From the NCBI RefSeq assembly GCF_900104515.1, contig NZ_FNJL01000009.1, positions 115,039-179,038 of the forward strand: 64,000 bases of DNA, given 5' to 3'. Source of the stretch: Paracidovorax cattleyae (GTDB taxonomy: Bacteria; Pseudomonadota; Gammaproteobacteria; Burkholderiales; Burkholderiaceae_C). The number at the start of each line of letters is the position of its first letter. Position 1 is the stretch's first letter. Below are positions 27,533 through 36,812 of the stretch, piece by piece. A model generated the notes under the pieces. That model did no database searches. It saw nothing but the letters and a program-made list of their open reading frames with translations, and had not been told where the DNA came from. The translations under genes were made by a program, and so were the position numbers.

Positions 27533-28240
27533 ATGACCCAGACCACTTCCTTCGCGCCGCCCCCCCTGCTGGATTTGCCGCTCGCCTTCCTCGGCCGCGC
27601 TGCCGCGCCGGACACGGTGCAGCCCTGGCTGCTCGTGCTCATGCACGGCGTGGGCAGCCATGAAAAAGACCTCTTCTCGCTCGCACCCGCCGTGCCCGGC
27701 CACTTCCACGTGCTGAGCCTGCGCGCACCCTATGCCATGGGGCAGGGGGCGAATACCTGGTTCGAGTTCTCGGTGGAGCCCGACGGCAGCCGCACCATCC
27801 ACGAAGCCCAGGAAATCGCCAGCCGCAGCCTGCTGGCGCGCACGGTGGAGAGCGCCGCCGCGCAGCTCGGCGTGCCTTCGGAGCGCGTGGTGGTGGGCGG
27901 CTTCAGCCAGGGCGGCATCATGGCGCTGTCCCTGCTGCTTACCCGGCCCGACCTGCTGCAGGCCGCCATGGTCTGGCACAGCCGGCTGTTGCCCCAGGTG
28001 CTGCCCCATGCGGTCGAGCCGGCTGCACTCCGGGGCCGTGCACTCTGGGTGAGCCATGGCGAGCAGGACAACGTGATTCCGCTGGCGAGCGCCCGCGCCC
28101 TCCGTGACCATGCGCGAGGCCTTCCGCTGGCCCTGACCTACCGGGAGTACCCCGGCATGCACGAGATCCGGCCCGGCGAACTGCGCGAGGCAATGGACTG
28201 GCTGGCCGCCCTGGGCGCGACCGAGGCGCTCGCGCGCTGA
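27533..28240 (+). CDS. phospholipase/carboxylesterase family hydrolase (YpfH-like)
   Basis: A 235-residue alpha/beta-hydrolase of the acyl-protein-thioesterase-like carboxylesterase group. Motifs are LVLMHGVGSHEKDL, nucleophile elbow VVGGFSQGGIMAL, acidic HGEQDNVIPL and His EYPGMHEIRPGEL. Two starts are possible: ATG at 27533 (MTQTTSFAPP), used here, or GTG at 27497, which would overlap the upstream stop and add 12 residues. Probably co-transcribed with the dioxygenase-like gene. Confidence 0.88.
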   Translation: MTQTTSFAPPPLLDLPLAFLGRAAAPDTVQPWLLVLMHGVGSHEKDLFSLAPAVPGHFHVLSLRAPYAMGQGANTWFEFSVEPDGSRTIHEAQEIASRSLLARTVESAAAQLGVPSERVVVGGFSQGGIMALSLLLTRPDLLQAAMVWHSRLLPQVLPHAVEPAALRGRALWVSHGEQDNVIPLASARALRDHARGLPLALTYREYPGMHEIRPGELREAMDWLAALGATEALAR

Positions 28241-28393
28241 CCTCTCCGCCGCGGCGGCTTTCCGCGTCCGGTCACATGCGCTTACCTGGCGGCGCGCGGC
28301 ACGGCTCCACAATGGCCGGTGGCGGGGCTGTCTCCGCAGGCCCCGCATTCCGCCGCGGCGCGCGCCGCGCCCCCGTTCGCGAAAGACTTCCGC

Positions 28394-29374
28394 ATGCCCG
28401 ATACCGATCCCCAGGATTTCCGCCCTCCGTCCTCGTTGCCGCGCCGTGCGTCCCCCGTGGGCCGGGTGCTGGCGGGCGTGGCCGGCGCCGCGGCGCTGGC
28501 GGGTGCCGCCTGGTGGTTCGGGTGGATTCCGCCCTCCGCGCGCACGGCCGGGCCGGCGCCGGCCGCCCAGGCGCCGGAGCCCCCGGCGGCTGCGGCGCCT
28601 GCGCCCGAGCCGGAGTCCGTGGCCTCCGGGCCGCAGCATCCCGTGGATGCAACGCAGGCTCCACCACCGCCTGCACTGAAAGATTCCGACGCCTTCATCG
28701 CGCAGGCGCTGGGCGAATGGCTGGGGCGCGATCGCATCGCGGCCCTGCTGCCCCTGGACGACATCGTGCGGCGCATCGTGGTCACGGTGGACAACCTGCC
28801 GAGGCCCCAGGCACCATCGCGCCTGTGGCCCGTGCAGCCTGCGCCGCAGCACCTGGCCGTGCAGGCAGAGCCCGGCAGCGCGGTGGACGAGAACGGCGCG
28901 CCGCTGCACGCCACCATCGCTCCGGCCAATGCCGCGCGTTACCAGGCCCTCGTCGCCCTGGTGGAAGCAGTGCCGCGCGACCGTGCAGTGGACCTCTACC
29001 GGCAGCTCTATCCGCTGTTCCAGCAGACCTATGTGGAGCTGGGCTATCCGAAGGGCTATTTCAACGACCGGCTCGTGGCCGTGCTGGGCCACCTGCAGGA
29101 AACGCCCGAGCCGCGCGGGCCGCTGCGCCTGCAGCTCACGCGCGTGCAGGGCGACGTGCCGTCCACCCGGCCCTGGGTGCGCTACGAGTTCGCCGATCCG
29201 CACCTGCAGGCACTGTCCAGCGGCCAGAAGATGATGCTGCGCATCGGGCCGGAGAACGCACGCCGCGTCAAGGCCGTGCTGGCCGACATTCGCCGCCGGC
29301 TGGTATCGGCCAACGCGCCTGCCCAGGCCATGGCCGTGCCTGCACCGTCGGTGGCCGCGAGCGCCGCGCCCTGA
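28394..29374 (+). CDS. DUF3014 membrane-anchored protein
   Basis: A 326-residue protein with a short cytoplasmic N-terminus, one membrane helix (about residues 25-48), a Pro/Ala-rich linker (residues 50-95) and a periplasmic DUF3014 domain. Recognisable segments are DIVRRIVVTVDNLPR, YQLYPLFQQTYVELGYP-like (RQLYPLFQQTYVELGYPK), GYFNDRLVAVLGHL and the tail SGQKMMLRIGPENA. Function of DUF3014 is unknown. The ATG at 28394 is preferred because it begins just before the helix. Confidence 0.82.
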   Translation: MPDTDPQDFRPPSSLPRRASPVGRVLAGVAGAAALAGAAWWFGWIPPSARTAGPAPAAQAPEPPAAAAPAPEPESVASGPQHPVDATQAPPPPALKDSDAFIAQALGEWLGRDRIAALLPLDDIVRRIVVTVDNLPRPQAPSRLWPVQPAPQHLAVQAEPGSAVDENGAPLHATIAPANAARYQALVALVEAVPRDRAVDLYRQLYPLFQQTYVELGYPKGYFNDRLVAVLGHLQETPEPRGPLRLQLTRVQGDVPSTRPWVRYEFADPHLQALSSGQKMMLRIGPENARRVKAVLADIRRRLVSANAPAQAMAVPAPSVAASAAP

Positions 29375-29394
29375 TCAACCCACAACGCCCAACC

Positions 29395-29703
29395 ATGCCT
29401 CTTTTCATCGCCATGAACCGCTTCCGCATCGTCCCCGGCCGCGAGGACGAATTCGTCGAGATCTGGCGCCAGCGCGACAGCCACCTGGCCCAGGTACCCG
29501 GCTTCGAGTCGTTCCACCTGCTGCGTGGCGAGACCACCGCGGAGCACACGCTGTTCGCGTCCCACACGGTGTGGGCGTCTCGCGCGCACTTCGAGAACTG
29601 GACACGCTCGGAGGCCTTCCGCGCGGCGCACGCGAATGCCGGCCAGAAGCGCGACCTGTACCTGGGCCCGCCGCAGCTCGAGCTGTTCGACGCCGCGTGG
29701 TGA
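29395..29703 (+). CDS. antibiotic-biosynthesis-monooxygenase domain protein (HmoA-like)
   Basis: A 102-residue dimeric alpha/beta-barrel (ABM) protein: MNRFRIVPGREDEFVEIW and FHLLRGE with the SHTVWASRAHFENW segment are typical of IsdG/HmoA-like or quinol-monooxygenase-like ABM proteins. A heme-degrading role is suggested by the FxNW-like HFENW and terminal LELFDAAW but is not proven. It starts 20 bases after the DUF3014 gene. Confidence 0.8.
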   Translation: MPLFIAMNRFRIVPGREDEFVEIWRQRDSHLAQVPGFESFHLLRGETTAEHTLFASHTVWASRAHFENWTRSEAFRAAHANAGQKRDLYLGPPQLELFDAAW

Positions 29704-29730
29704 GGGCGCGGCGGCCCCGGTGGTGCGCCG

Positions 29731-30204
29731 TCAGGCGGTCGGCAGCGGCAAGGGCAGGGCGGTCTTGTAGCGCACCTGCTTGAGCGCGAAGCTGGAGCGG
29801 ATCTTCTCGATGCCCGGAATGGGCGTGAGCTGCTCCAGGATGAAGCGCTCCAGCGCGCCGATGTCGGCGACGGCCACGCGGATCAGGTAGTCCGAGTCGC
29901 CGCTCATCAGGTAGCACTCCATGACCTCGTCGTGCTCGGCGATGCGGCGCTCGAACTGCGCCAGCGCCTCCTTGGCCTGCGATTTGAGGCTGATGCTGAT
30001 GAACACGTTCAGCCCCAGGCCCAGTGTGGCCGCGTTGGCCAGTGCCACATAGCGCGCAATCACGCCCGTGGCTTCCAGTGCCTTGACGCGCGCGAGGCAC
30101 GGCGATGGCGAAAGGTGCACGCGCCGCGCCAGCTCGACGTTGGAGAGCGATCCGTCGGCCTGCAGTTCCGCCAGGATGCGGAGGTCCATGGTGTCCAGCT
30201 TCAT
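29731..30204 (-). CDS. Lrp/AsnC-family regulator, divergent from the AceE-like gene
   Basis: A 157-residue Lrp-type regulator. The helix-turn-helix is MDLRILAELQADGSLSNVEL and HLSPSPCLARVKALEATG; the RAM effector domain includes HDEVMECYLMSGDSDYLIRV. It is divergent from the AceE-type E1 gene with 104 bases between, the same arrangement as Pseudomonas putida mdeR-mdeB, where the Lrp-type MdeR controls a 2-oxobutyrate dehydrogenase-type E1. It probably senses an amino acid and controls the divergent gene. Confidence 0.9.
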   Translation of the reverse strand: MKLDTMDLRILAELQADGSLSNVELARRVHLSPSPCLARVKALEATGVIARYVALANAATLGLGLNVFISISLKSQAKEALAQFERRIAEHDEVMECYLMSGDSDYLIRVAVADIGALERFILEQLTPIPGIEKIRSSFALKQVRYKTALPLPLPTA

Positions 30205-30308
30205 GTGCCGAATTTTATGGAAAAAGCAGCATGTCGTGCTGCAACTTCGGGTTTTTCATGGGTATCAACGGCCGCTCATGCTGCGCTCCGGCCGATAAAG
30301 TGGCACGC

Positions 30309-32978
30309 ATGAATGCCGCCCTGCCACTCCACGCCCTGGTCCGCGACGCTGCCGATCATCCCGGCGCCCCCGACGCCGATCCGCGGGAAACCGCCGAATG
30401 GCGCGACGCCTTCCTGGCCCTGGTCGCCACCCAGGGGCCGGGGCGCGCCCGCTTCGTTCTGGACGAACTCGCTGCCCTGGCGCGCCGGCAGCACACCGGC
30501 TGGCAGCCCACGCTGAATACGCCCTATGTGAACACCGTGGCCGTGGAATCCCAGCCCGTGTTCCCCGGCGACCTGGCCATCGAGGAGCGGCTGGCCTCCC
30601 TCATGCGCTGGAATGCCCTTGCCATGGTGGTGCGCGCCAACCAGGCCTATGGCGAACTCGGCGGCCACATCGCCAGCTATGCGAGCGCGGCCGACCTGTT
30701 CGAGGCCGGCTTCAACCACTTCTTCCGCGCCCGCGAGGGCACGGGCCCGGGCCAGCACCGGGGCGACCTCGTGTTTTTCCAGCCGCACAGCGCGCCGGGC
30801 GTCTATGCGCGCGCCTTTCTCGAAGGCCGGCTGACCGAGCACGACCTGCAGCACTACCGCCAGGAGATCACCGCGCCCGCAGCGGGAGCGCAGGGCCTCT
30901 CCAGCTATCCACATCCCTGGCTCATGCCCGACTTCTGGCAGTTTCCCACGGGCTCCATGGGCATCGGGCCGATCAGCAGCATCTACCACGCGCGCTTCAT
31001 GCGCTACCTCACGCACCGCAACCTGCTCGATTGCCAGGGGCGGAAAGTCTGGGGCGTGTTCGGCGATGGCGAGATGGACGAGCCCGAGAGCATGAGCGCA
31101 CTGACCCTCGCGGCGCGCGAGGGCCTGGACAACCTCGTCTGGGTCGTCAACTGCAACCTGCAGCGGCTCGATGGCCCGGTGCGCGGCAACGGCCGCATCG
31201 TCGATGAACTGGAGCGCCTCTTCGCGGGCGCGGGCTGGAACGTGGTCAAGCTGCTCTGGGGCAGCGACTGGGACGGCCTCTTCGCGCGCGACCTGACCGG
31301 CACGCTGGCGCGCACCCTGGGCGGCACGGTCGATGGGCAGATGCAGACCTTCGCCGCCAAGGACGGGCGCTACAACCGCGACCACTTCTTCGGCCAGTCG
31401 CCGGAGCTGGTGGCGCTGGCCCAGGGCCTGACCGACGAGCAGATCGACCGCCTCAAGCGCGGCGGCCACGACCTGGTGAAGATCCACGCCGCCTACGCCG
31501 CGGCCGCCGCCCATCGCGGGCAGCCCACGGTGATCCTGGCCCACACCAAGAAGGGCTACGGCATGGGCACGGCGGGGCAGGGCAGGATGACCACGCACAG
31601 CCAGAAGAAGCTGGATGAGTCCGACCTGCTGGAATTCCGCAACCGCTTCAACCTGCCGCTCACCGATGCGCAGGCCACGGGCCTGGCCTTCTACCGCCCG
31701 GCCGGGGACAGCCCCGAAATGCGCTACCTGCGCGAGCGCCGCGCCGCCCTGGGCGGCTCCCTGCCGCACCGCGAGACCGCCTGCGGCGTGGTGCCGGTGC
31801 CGCCCGTCGCGCAGTACGCCCAGTTCGCGCTGCAGGCCCAGGGCAAGGAGATGAGCACCACCATGGCCTTCGTGCGCATGCTGGGCACGCTGCTGAAGGA
31901 CGCGCAGCTGGGCCCGCGCATCGTGCCCATCGTGGCCGACGAGGCACGCACCTTCGGCATGGCGAACCTCTTCAAGCAGGTGGGCATCTACAGCAGCCTG
32001 GGCCAGCGCTATGCGCCGGAGGACATCGGCTCGGTGCTCAGCTACCGCGAGGCGCTCGACGGCCAGATCCTGGAAGAGGGCATCAGCGAGGCCGGCGCCA
32101 TCGCCAGCTGGACGGCCGCCGCCACCAGCTACAGCGTGCACGGCCTGGCCATGCTGCCGTTCTACATCTACTACTCCATGTTCGGCTTCCAGCGCGTGGG
32201 CGACGCCATCTGGGCCGCGGCCGACCAGCGCGCGCGGGGCTTCCTGCTGGGCGCGACCTCGGGCCGCACCACGCTGGGCGGCGAGGGGCTGCAGCACCAG
32301 GACGGATCGAGCCACCTGGTGGCCGCCACCATCCCCAACTGCAAGGCCTACGATCCGGCCTTCTCCGGCGAACTGGCCGTCATCATCGATGCCGGCATGC
32401 GCGAGATGCTGGTGGAGCAGCGCGACGTGTTCTATTACGTCACGCTCATGAACGAGAACTACGCCCAGCCCGACCTGCCGGCGGGCGCGGAAGAGGGCGT
32501 GCTGCGCGGCTGCTATGTGTTCACTGCCCTGGCGCCCCCGCAAGGCCCGGTCGATGCGCCCGCAGTCACCCTGCTGGGTTCCGGCGCCATCCTCACCGAA
32601 GTGGTGAAAGCCGCGCAGGCCCTGGCGGCCGAGGGTGTGCGGGTGACGGTGGTGAGCGTGACCAGCTGGAGTGAACTGGCGCGCGACGGCGTGGCCTGCG
32701 AGCGGCGCCTTTTGCAGGGCGAAGACCGGCCGGGCACGCCCTGGCTCACCCGGGTGCTGCAAGGCACCCAGGGCCCGGTGGTGGCCGCCACCGACTATGT
32801 GCGCGCCGTGCCCGAGAGCGTGCGCGCCTTCGTGCCGGAAGGCCGCCGCTACCTCATCCTGGGAACGGACGGCTTCGGCCGCAGCGACACGCGCGCGGCG
32901 CTGCGCAGCCATTTCGGCGTGGATGCGGCCAGCGTGGCCGGTGCCGCGCGCAGCCTGCTGCACACTACGTCGCCGTAG
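30309..32978 (+). CDS. homodimeric 2-oxoacid dehydrogenase E1, AceE/MdeB-like
   Basis: An 889-residue thiamine-diphosphate E1 of the AceE type (E. coli AceE is 887). The TPP motif is VFGDGEMDEPESMSAL through WVVNCNLQRLDG, the N-terminus has NTPYVNTV, and the catalytic loop region PTVILAHTKKGYGMG and HSQKKLD are present. No E2 or E3 gene is nearby, so this is probably a second E1 that borrows E2/E3 or serves a different 2-oxoacid. The divergent Lrp regulator recalls mdeR-mdeB, where the substrate is 2-oxobutyrate from methionine breakdown; no methionine gamma-lyase is adjacent. Its 3' end overlaps the convergent LysR gene by 14 bases. Confidence 0.9.
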   Translation: MNAALPLHALVRDAADHPGAPDADPRETAEWRDAFLALVATQGPGRARFVLDELAALARRQHTGWQPTLNTPYVNTVAVESQPVFPGDLAIEERLASLMRWNALAMVVRANQAYGELGGHIASYASAADLFEAGFNHFFRAREGTGPGQHRGDLVFFQPHSAPGVYARAFLEGRLTEHDLQHYRQEITAPAAGAQGLSSYPHPWLMPDFWQFPTGSMGIGPISSIYHARFMRYLTHRNLLDCQGRKVWGVFGDGEMDEPESMSALTLAAREGLDNLVWVVNCNLQRLDGPVRGNGRIVDELERLFAGAGWNVVKLLWGSDWDGLFARDLTGTLARTLGGTVDGQMQTFAAKDGRYNRDHFFGQSPELVALAQGLTDEQIDRLKRGGHDLVKIHAAYAAAAAHRGQPTVILAHTKKGYGMGTAGQGRMTTHSQKKLDESDLLEFRNRFNLPLTDAQATGLAFYRPAGDSPEMRYLRERRAALGGSLPHRETACGVVPVPPVAQYAQFALQAQGKEMSTTMAFVRMLGTLLKDAQLGPRIVPIVADEARTFGMANLFKQVGIYSSLGQRYAPEDIGSVLSYREALDGQILEEGISEAGAIASWTAAATSYSVHGLAMLPFYIYYSMFGFQRVGDAIWAAADQRARGFLLGATSGRTTLGGEGLQHQDGSSHLVAATIPNCKAYDPAFSGELAVIIDAGMREMLVEQRDVFYYVTLMNENYAQPDLPAGAEEGVLRGCYVFTALAPPQGPVDAPAVTLLGSGAILTEVVKAAQALAAEGVRVTVVSVTSWSELARDGVACERRLLQGEDRPGTPWLTRVLQGTQGPVVAATDYVRAVPESVRAFVPEGRRYLILGTDGFGRSDTRAALRSHFGVDAASVAGAARSLLHTTSP

Positions 32979-33894
32979 TGGCCTCGGTGAGGTGCTCCAC
33001 GAAAAGCCGCACGGCCTCCGAGGCATGGTCGCGGCTCCAGACCACGCCCACCGGGCCGAAGGGAATGACGCGGTCCAGCGGCAGCACGCGCAGATTGCCC
33101 AGCGTGGCCTGGTATTCGGCCATGGCCCCGGAGCACACGCCCACGTAGTCGCCCTGGTGCAGCAGGGCCTGCAGCGTGGTGATGGCGGCAGTCTCCACCC
33201 TGGGCAGCAGCCAGGAGGCGCCGCTGTCGAGCAGGGCCGTGTCCAGCTGCGAGCGCATCAGCGTGCCCTTGGGCGGCATGATCCAGTTCTCCTGCAGCAG
33301 GTCCGCCAGGCGAACCGGCCCGCCCGCATCCCAGAAGCGGCTGGCGCGGCCCACCACCAGGCAGACGTTGTCCTCGAACAGCTCGCGGTGCTCCAGCCGC
33401 CCCTGGTACGCCCGGGCATCCAGCGAGCCAACCACCACGTCCAGCTGCCTGTTTTCCAGCCCTTCGAGCAGGTTCCCGAACGGGCTCTCCGACACGGTGA
33501 CCGAGATGTACGGGTGCAGGGCCTGGAACTGCGCCAGCGCCTGCGGCACCCCGCGCGCCACGCCGGCCCACACGCTGCCGATGTGCAGGCGCGCGCTGCG
33601 GCCCGCGGCCACCGCGCCCAGCTCGAGCTGCGTGCGCGAGATGTCGCCCAGCACGCCCACGGCCAGCCGCTTCATGATGACCCCGGCCGGCGTGAGCTGG
33701 ATGCGCCGCCCGCGCGTGACCAGGGGCATGCCCACCAGTTCCTCCAGGTCCGCCAGCCAGTGCGACATGGCCGACTGCGTCATGTGCATGCGCGCGGCCG
33801 CCTCGGTCAGGGTGCCGGCCTCGTCCAGCACGAGGAAGGATTCGAGGTGCCGGATCTTCAACCGGCGTGCCCAGGCCACGTGTTCAAGAGACAT
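32965..33894 (-). CDS. LysR-family regulator
   Basis: A 309-residue LysR regulator; HTH segment RHLESFLVLDEAGTLTEAA and HMTQSAMSHWLADLE, effector domain with LHIGSVWAGVARGV and LDVVVGSLDA. It is convergent with the AceE-like gene (14-base overlap) and divergent from the Bug binding protein at 34022, with 127 bases between, which suggests it controls the Bug-gamma-glutamyltransferase pair. Confidence 0.9.
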   Translation of the reverse strand: MSLEHVAWARRLKIRHLESFLVLDEAGTLTEAAARMHMTQSAMSHWLADLEELVGMPLVTRGRRIQLTPAGVIMKRLAVGVLGDISRTQLELGAVAAGRSARLHIGSVWAGVARGVPQALAQFQALHPYISVTVSESPFGNLLEGLENRQLDVVVGSLDARAYQGRLEHRELFEDNVCLVVGRASRFWDAGGPVRLADLLQENWIMPPKGTLMRSQLDTALLDSGASWLLPRVETAAITTLQALLHQGDYVGVCSGAMAEYQATLGNLRVLPLDRVIPFGPVGVVWSRDHASEAVRLFVEHLTEATTAT

Positions 33895-34021
33895 GAGTAA
33901 ATGCTAATGGATCCATCGGGCGAATTCGCTGGTCCCGGGGCATGCACCTCCGAATAATCGCTACAGGAAGGCCGGCGTGGGCGCGGCTGCACGCAACCTG
34001 TTTCTCCGGAGATTGCATACC

Positions 34022-35014
34022 ATGAACAAAAATTCTTGCCTGGCCCGGTGGGCCGCCGTGGCGCTCTCGTGGGCCCTGGCCGCCGCCCCGGCCCTCGCGC
34101 AGGATGTCGCGGGGTACCCCGGCACCCGCCCCATCCGCCTGGTCGTGTCCCAGCAGGCCGGCGGCAGTTCCGATACGGTGGCCCGCCTGTGGGCCGAGCA
34201 CGCGGGCAAGGCGCTGGGCGCCAATATCGTCGTCGAGAACAAGCCCGGCGCAGGCGGCATCATCGCGGCGCAGCAGGTGCTCGGCCAGCCGGCGGACGGC
34301 TACACGCTGATGTTCGGCGGGGTGTCGCAGATGGTGCTCAACCGCTTCGTCTACAAGCCGCTCCCTTACGACCCCGAGAAGGACTTCATCGGCGTGGGCA
34401 TGCTGAGCACGGTGCCCTTCGTGCTGGTGGCCAATCCTGCCACGGGCTTCAAGTCGCTGGACGACCTCGTGAAATACGCCAAGGCGCATCCGGGCGAGCT
34501 GAACTTCTCCTCCTCCGGCCTGGGCAATTCGACGCAACTGGCGGTGGAGCTGCTGCAGAAGAAGCTGGGCATCTCGATGACGCACGTGCCTTTCAAGGGC
34601 GAGCCCGACGGGCTCATGGCCACCATCGGCGGGCAGACCCAGGTGATGGCGCCGGTGGCCGGCACCGTGCTGCCGCACGTCAGGAATCGCAAAGTGGTGC
34701 CGCTGGTGGTGCTGGCCCCGTCGCGCCTGGCCGACCTGCCCGACGTGCCGGCTGCCAACGAACTGGGCGTCAAGGACTTCGACACCATGGGCTGGAGCGG
34801 CATCGTCGCCAAGGCCGGCACGCCGCCTGCGATCATCGCCAGGCTGCACGAGGGCACACGCGCCTTCCACGCCAGCGCCGAGGTGCAGGCCAAGCTGCGC
34901 GCGATGAGCGCGATCCCGATGGCCGGCCCCGCCAGCCAGCTCATGGAGGTGACGCGCCGCGACACCCAGGCCTGGGGCCCGACGCTCGATGCGCTGAACC
35001 TGAGCGGCAAGTGA
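34022..35014 (+). CDS. Bug/TctC-family substrate-binding protein
   Basis: A 330-residue periplasmic binding protein: signal peptide to about ALAQD (residue ~25), mature PIRLVVSQQAGGSSD, NKPGAGGIIAAQQV and QPADGYTLMFGG. The ATG at 34022 is chosen over an upstream in-frame start at 33977 because it begins directly at the signal peptide. It is followed after eight bases by the gamma-glutamyltransferase-family gene, so the ligand may be that enzyme's substrate or product; inference. Confidence 0.88.
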   Translation: MNKNSCLARWAAVALSWALAAAPALAQDVAGYPGTRPIRLVVSQQAGGSSDTVARLWAEHAGKALGANIVVENKPGAGGIIAAQQVLGQPADGYTLMFGGVSQMVLNRFVYKPLPYDPEKDFIGVGMLSTVPFVLVANPATGFKSLDDLVKYAKAHPGELNFSSSGLGNSTQLAVELLQKKLGISMTHVPFKGEPDGLMATIGGQTQVMAPVAGTVLPHVRNRKVVPLVVLAPSRLADLPDVPAANELGVKDFDTMGWSGIVAKAGTPPAIIARLHEGTRAFHASAEVQAKLRAMSAIPMAGPASQLMEVTRRDTQAWGPTLDALNLSGK

Positions 35015-35022
35015 GGCCTGCG

Positions 35023-36663
35023 ATGTCCCTGAACAAGCAAGCCATGGTGTCCTGCCCGCAGCCCGAAGCGGCCGAATCGGGCATCGAGATCCTGCGCGCG
35101 GGCGGCAACGCTGTGGACGCCGCCGTCGCCACCGCGCTGGCCCAGACCGTCGTGGACCCGCTGATGTGCGGCATCGCCGGCTTCGGCACGGCGGCCGTGT
35201 ACATGCAGGGTACCGGCGGCCCCGCGACCCATGAATACTTCGACTTCCACGCTCCCGCGCCGCTCGCCTGCCGCGAGGACATGTGGGCCGACCTGCTCGA
35301 AGGGGAGACCCGGGACGGCTTCGGATTCATCCTGAAGGGCCGCGTCAACGACATCGGCCCGCAGTCCATCGCCACGCCGGCCACGCTCAAGGGGCTGCAG
35401 GCCATGCATCGTGCCCACGGCCGCCTGCCGTGGAAGGAGGTGGTGGCACCCTCCATCGCCTGGGCGCGCGAAGGCTTCTTCGTGCGGCCCGGCATGCACG
35501 CCTTCTGGATCGACGAGCCCACCATGGGCCGCGTGAGCAACCTCGACCGCCTGCGCTACAGCGACGAAGGCCGGGCGCTCTACTGCCGCCCGGACGGCTC
35601 GCCCAAGCCCATCGGCGCGCCCCTGGACAACCCCGGTATGGCAGCCGTGCTGGAGCAGGTGGCGCAGGAGGGCATCGCCCCGTTCTACGAAGGCGAGCTG
35701 GCGCGCCGCATGGTGGAGCACGTGCGGTCGCTGGGCGGCCTGCTCTCGCTGGACGACCTGCGGCGCTACGCGGTGCGCCGCACGGCGCCGCTCTTCGGCA
35801 GCTACCGCGGCCGCACGGTCACCACCAACCAGCCCCCGGGCGGCGGCGCCATGCTGCTGCAGATGCTGAACATCCTGGAGAATTTCCCGCTCGCGGAGAT
35901 GGAGCACAACGGCCCGGCCTACCTGCGCCTGCTCAGCGAGGCGATGAAGAAGGCCACCTCGGACAAGGACCGGCACATCGGCGATCCGGCCTTCGTGGAG
36001 GTGCCGCTGGATGAACTGCTCTCGAAGGAGGCCGCAGCGCGCGTGGCCGATGACATCCGTGCGGGCAGGCGCCACCGCGTGGAACGCGTGAACCCGGGCG
36101 CACCCGTGCCGCGCGACACCACCCACCTGAGCGTGGTGGACGGCGACGGCAACTGCGTATCGATGACGCATTCGCTGGCCATGCCCTCGGGCGTGATCAC
36201 CCCGGGCATGGGCTTCTTCTACAACGGCTGCATGGGCGTGTTCGATCCGCGGCCGGGCCGCGTGGGCAGCATTCAGCCGGGCAAGAGCCGCTTTACCTCG
36301 TCGTGCCCGAGCATCGTCCTGCGGGACGGCAGGCCGGAGACCGTGCTGGGTGCCCCGGGCGGCACGCAGATCGCCATGGGCGTGCTGCAGGTGCTGCTCA
36401 ACATGATCGACCATGGCATGGGCATGCAGGAGGCCGTCTCGGCACCGCGCTTCTCATCGACGGGCAATTCCATCGACGTCTGCAACCGCATTCCCCGCCA
36501 CGTCACGCGTGCGCTGCAGGCCGATGGCTACGAGGTGTTCCGCAACCCGTACAACTACACCATCGGCTGGGTGCACGGCGTGCAGGTCGGGGCGGATGGC
36601 GGGCTGCATGGTGGCGCCGATCCGGGGCGTGACGGGGTGGCCTACCACACGGCCGTGGCCTGA
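35023..36663 (+). CDS. gamma-glutamyltransferase-family N-terminal-nucleophile hydrolase
   Basis: A 546-residue Ntn-hydrolase of the gamma-glutamyltranspeptidase family: ILRAGGNAVDAAVATALAQ near the N-terminus, autoprocessing nucleophile Thr in PRDTTHLSVVDGDGNCVSM, then PSGVITPGMGFFYNG and GAPGGTQI. Unlike periplasmic GGT it has no signal peptide, so it is probably cytoplasmic. Relatives cleave gamma-glutamyl or related amides. It is coupled to a Bug binding protein and sits behind a LysR gene, indicating a small catabolic unit. Substrate unknown. Confidence 0.88.
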   Translation: MSLNKQAMVSCPQPEAAESGIEILRAGGNAVDAAVATALAQTVVDPLMCGIAGFGTAAVYMQGTGGPATHEYFDFHAPAPLACREDMWADLLEGETRDGFGFILKGRVNDIGPQSIATPATLKGLQAMHRAHGRLPWKEVVAPSIAWAREGFFVRPGMHAFWIDEPTMGRVSNLDRLRYSDEGRALYCRPDGSPKPIGAPLDNPGMAAVLEQVAQEGIAPFYEGELARRMVEHVRSLGGLLSLDDLRRYAVRRTAPLFGSYRGRTVTTNQPPGGGAMLLQMLNILENFPLAEMEHNGPAYLRLLSEAMKKATSDKDRHIGDPAFVEVPLDELLSKEAAARVADDIRAGRRHRVERVNPGAPVPRDTTHLSVVDGDGNCVSMTHSLAMPSGVITPGMGFFYNGCMGVFDPRPGRVGSIQPGKSRFTSSCPSIVLRDGRPETVLGAPGGTQIAMGVLQVLLNMIDHGMGMQEAVSAPRFSSTGNSIDVCNRIPRHVTRALQADGYEVFRNPYNYTIGWVHGVQVGADGGLHGGADPGRDGVAYHTAVA

Positions 36664-36794
36664 CGGGGGCAGGGCCGCTACACTCGGCCGCATCTGATTG
36701 TCCGACCCGTTCACGCCCACTGCGGGAGTCGCTGAGCCCCCGCCCCTGCTTCGCCTGCTGCTGTCCTGGATGCGCCGCTGCCCGCCCTGCCTGC

Positions 36795-36810
36795 GGGGGG
36801 GGGGGGGGGG
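36795..36810 (+). repeat. 16-base homopolymeric G tract
   Basis: A run of 16 G after cctgc, in the spacer just upstream of the yfiR remnant. Long G tracts can slip and cause phase variation, but nothing intact is controlled here. It may also be an assembly-sensitive site. Confidence 0.9.
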
Positions 36811-36812
36811 CG

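Noticed and set aside
30276..33026. 916-codon open frame antisense to the AceE-like gene
   Set aside because: The composition (His/Arg/Gly-rich, no domain) and complete overlap with a well-recognised gene show a GC shadow.
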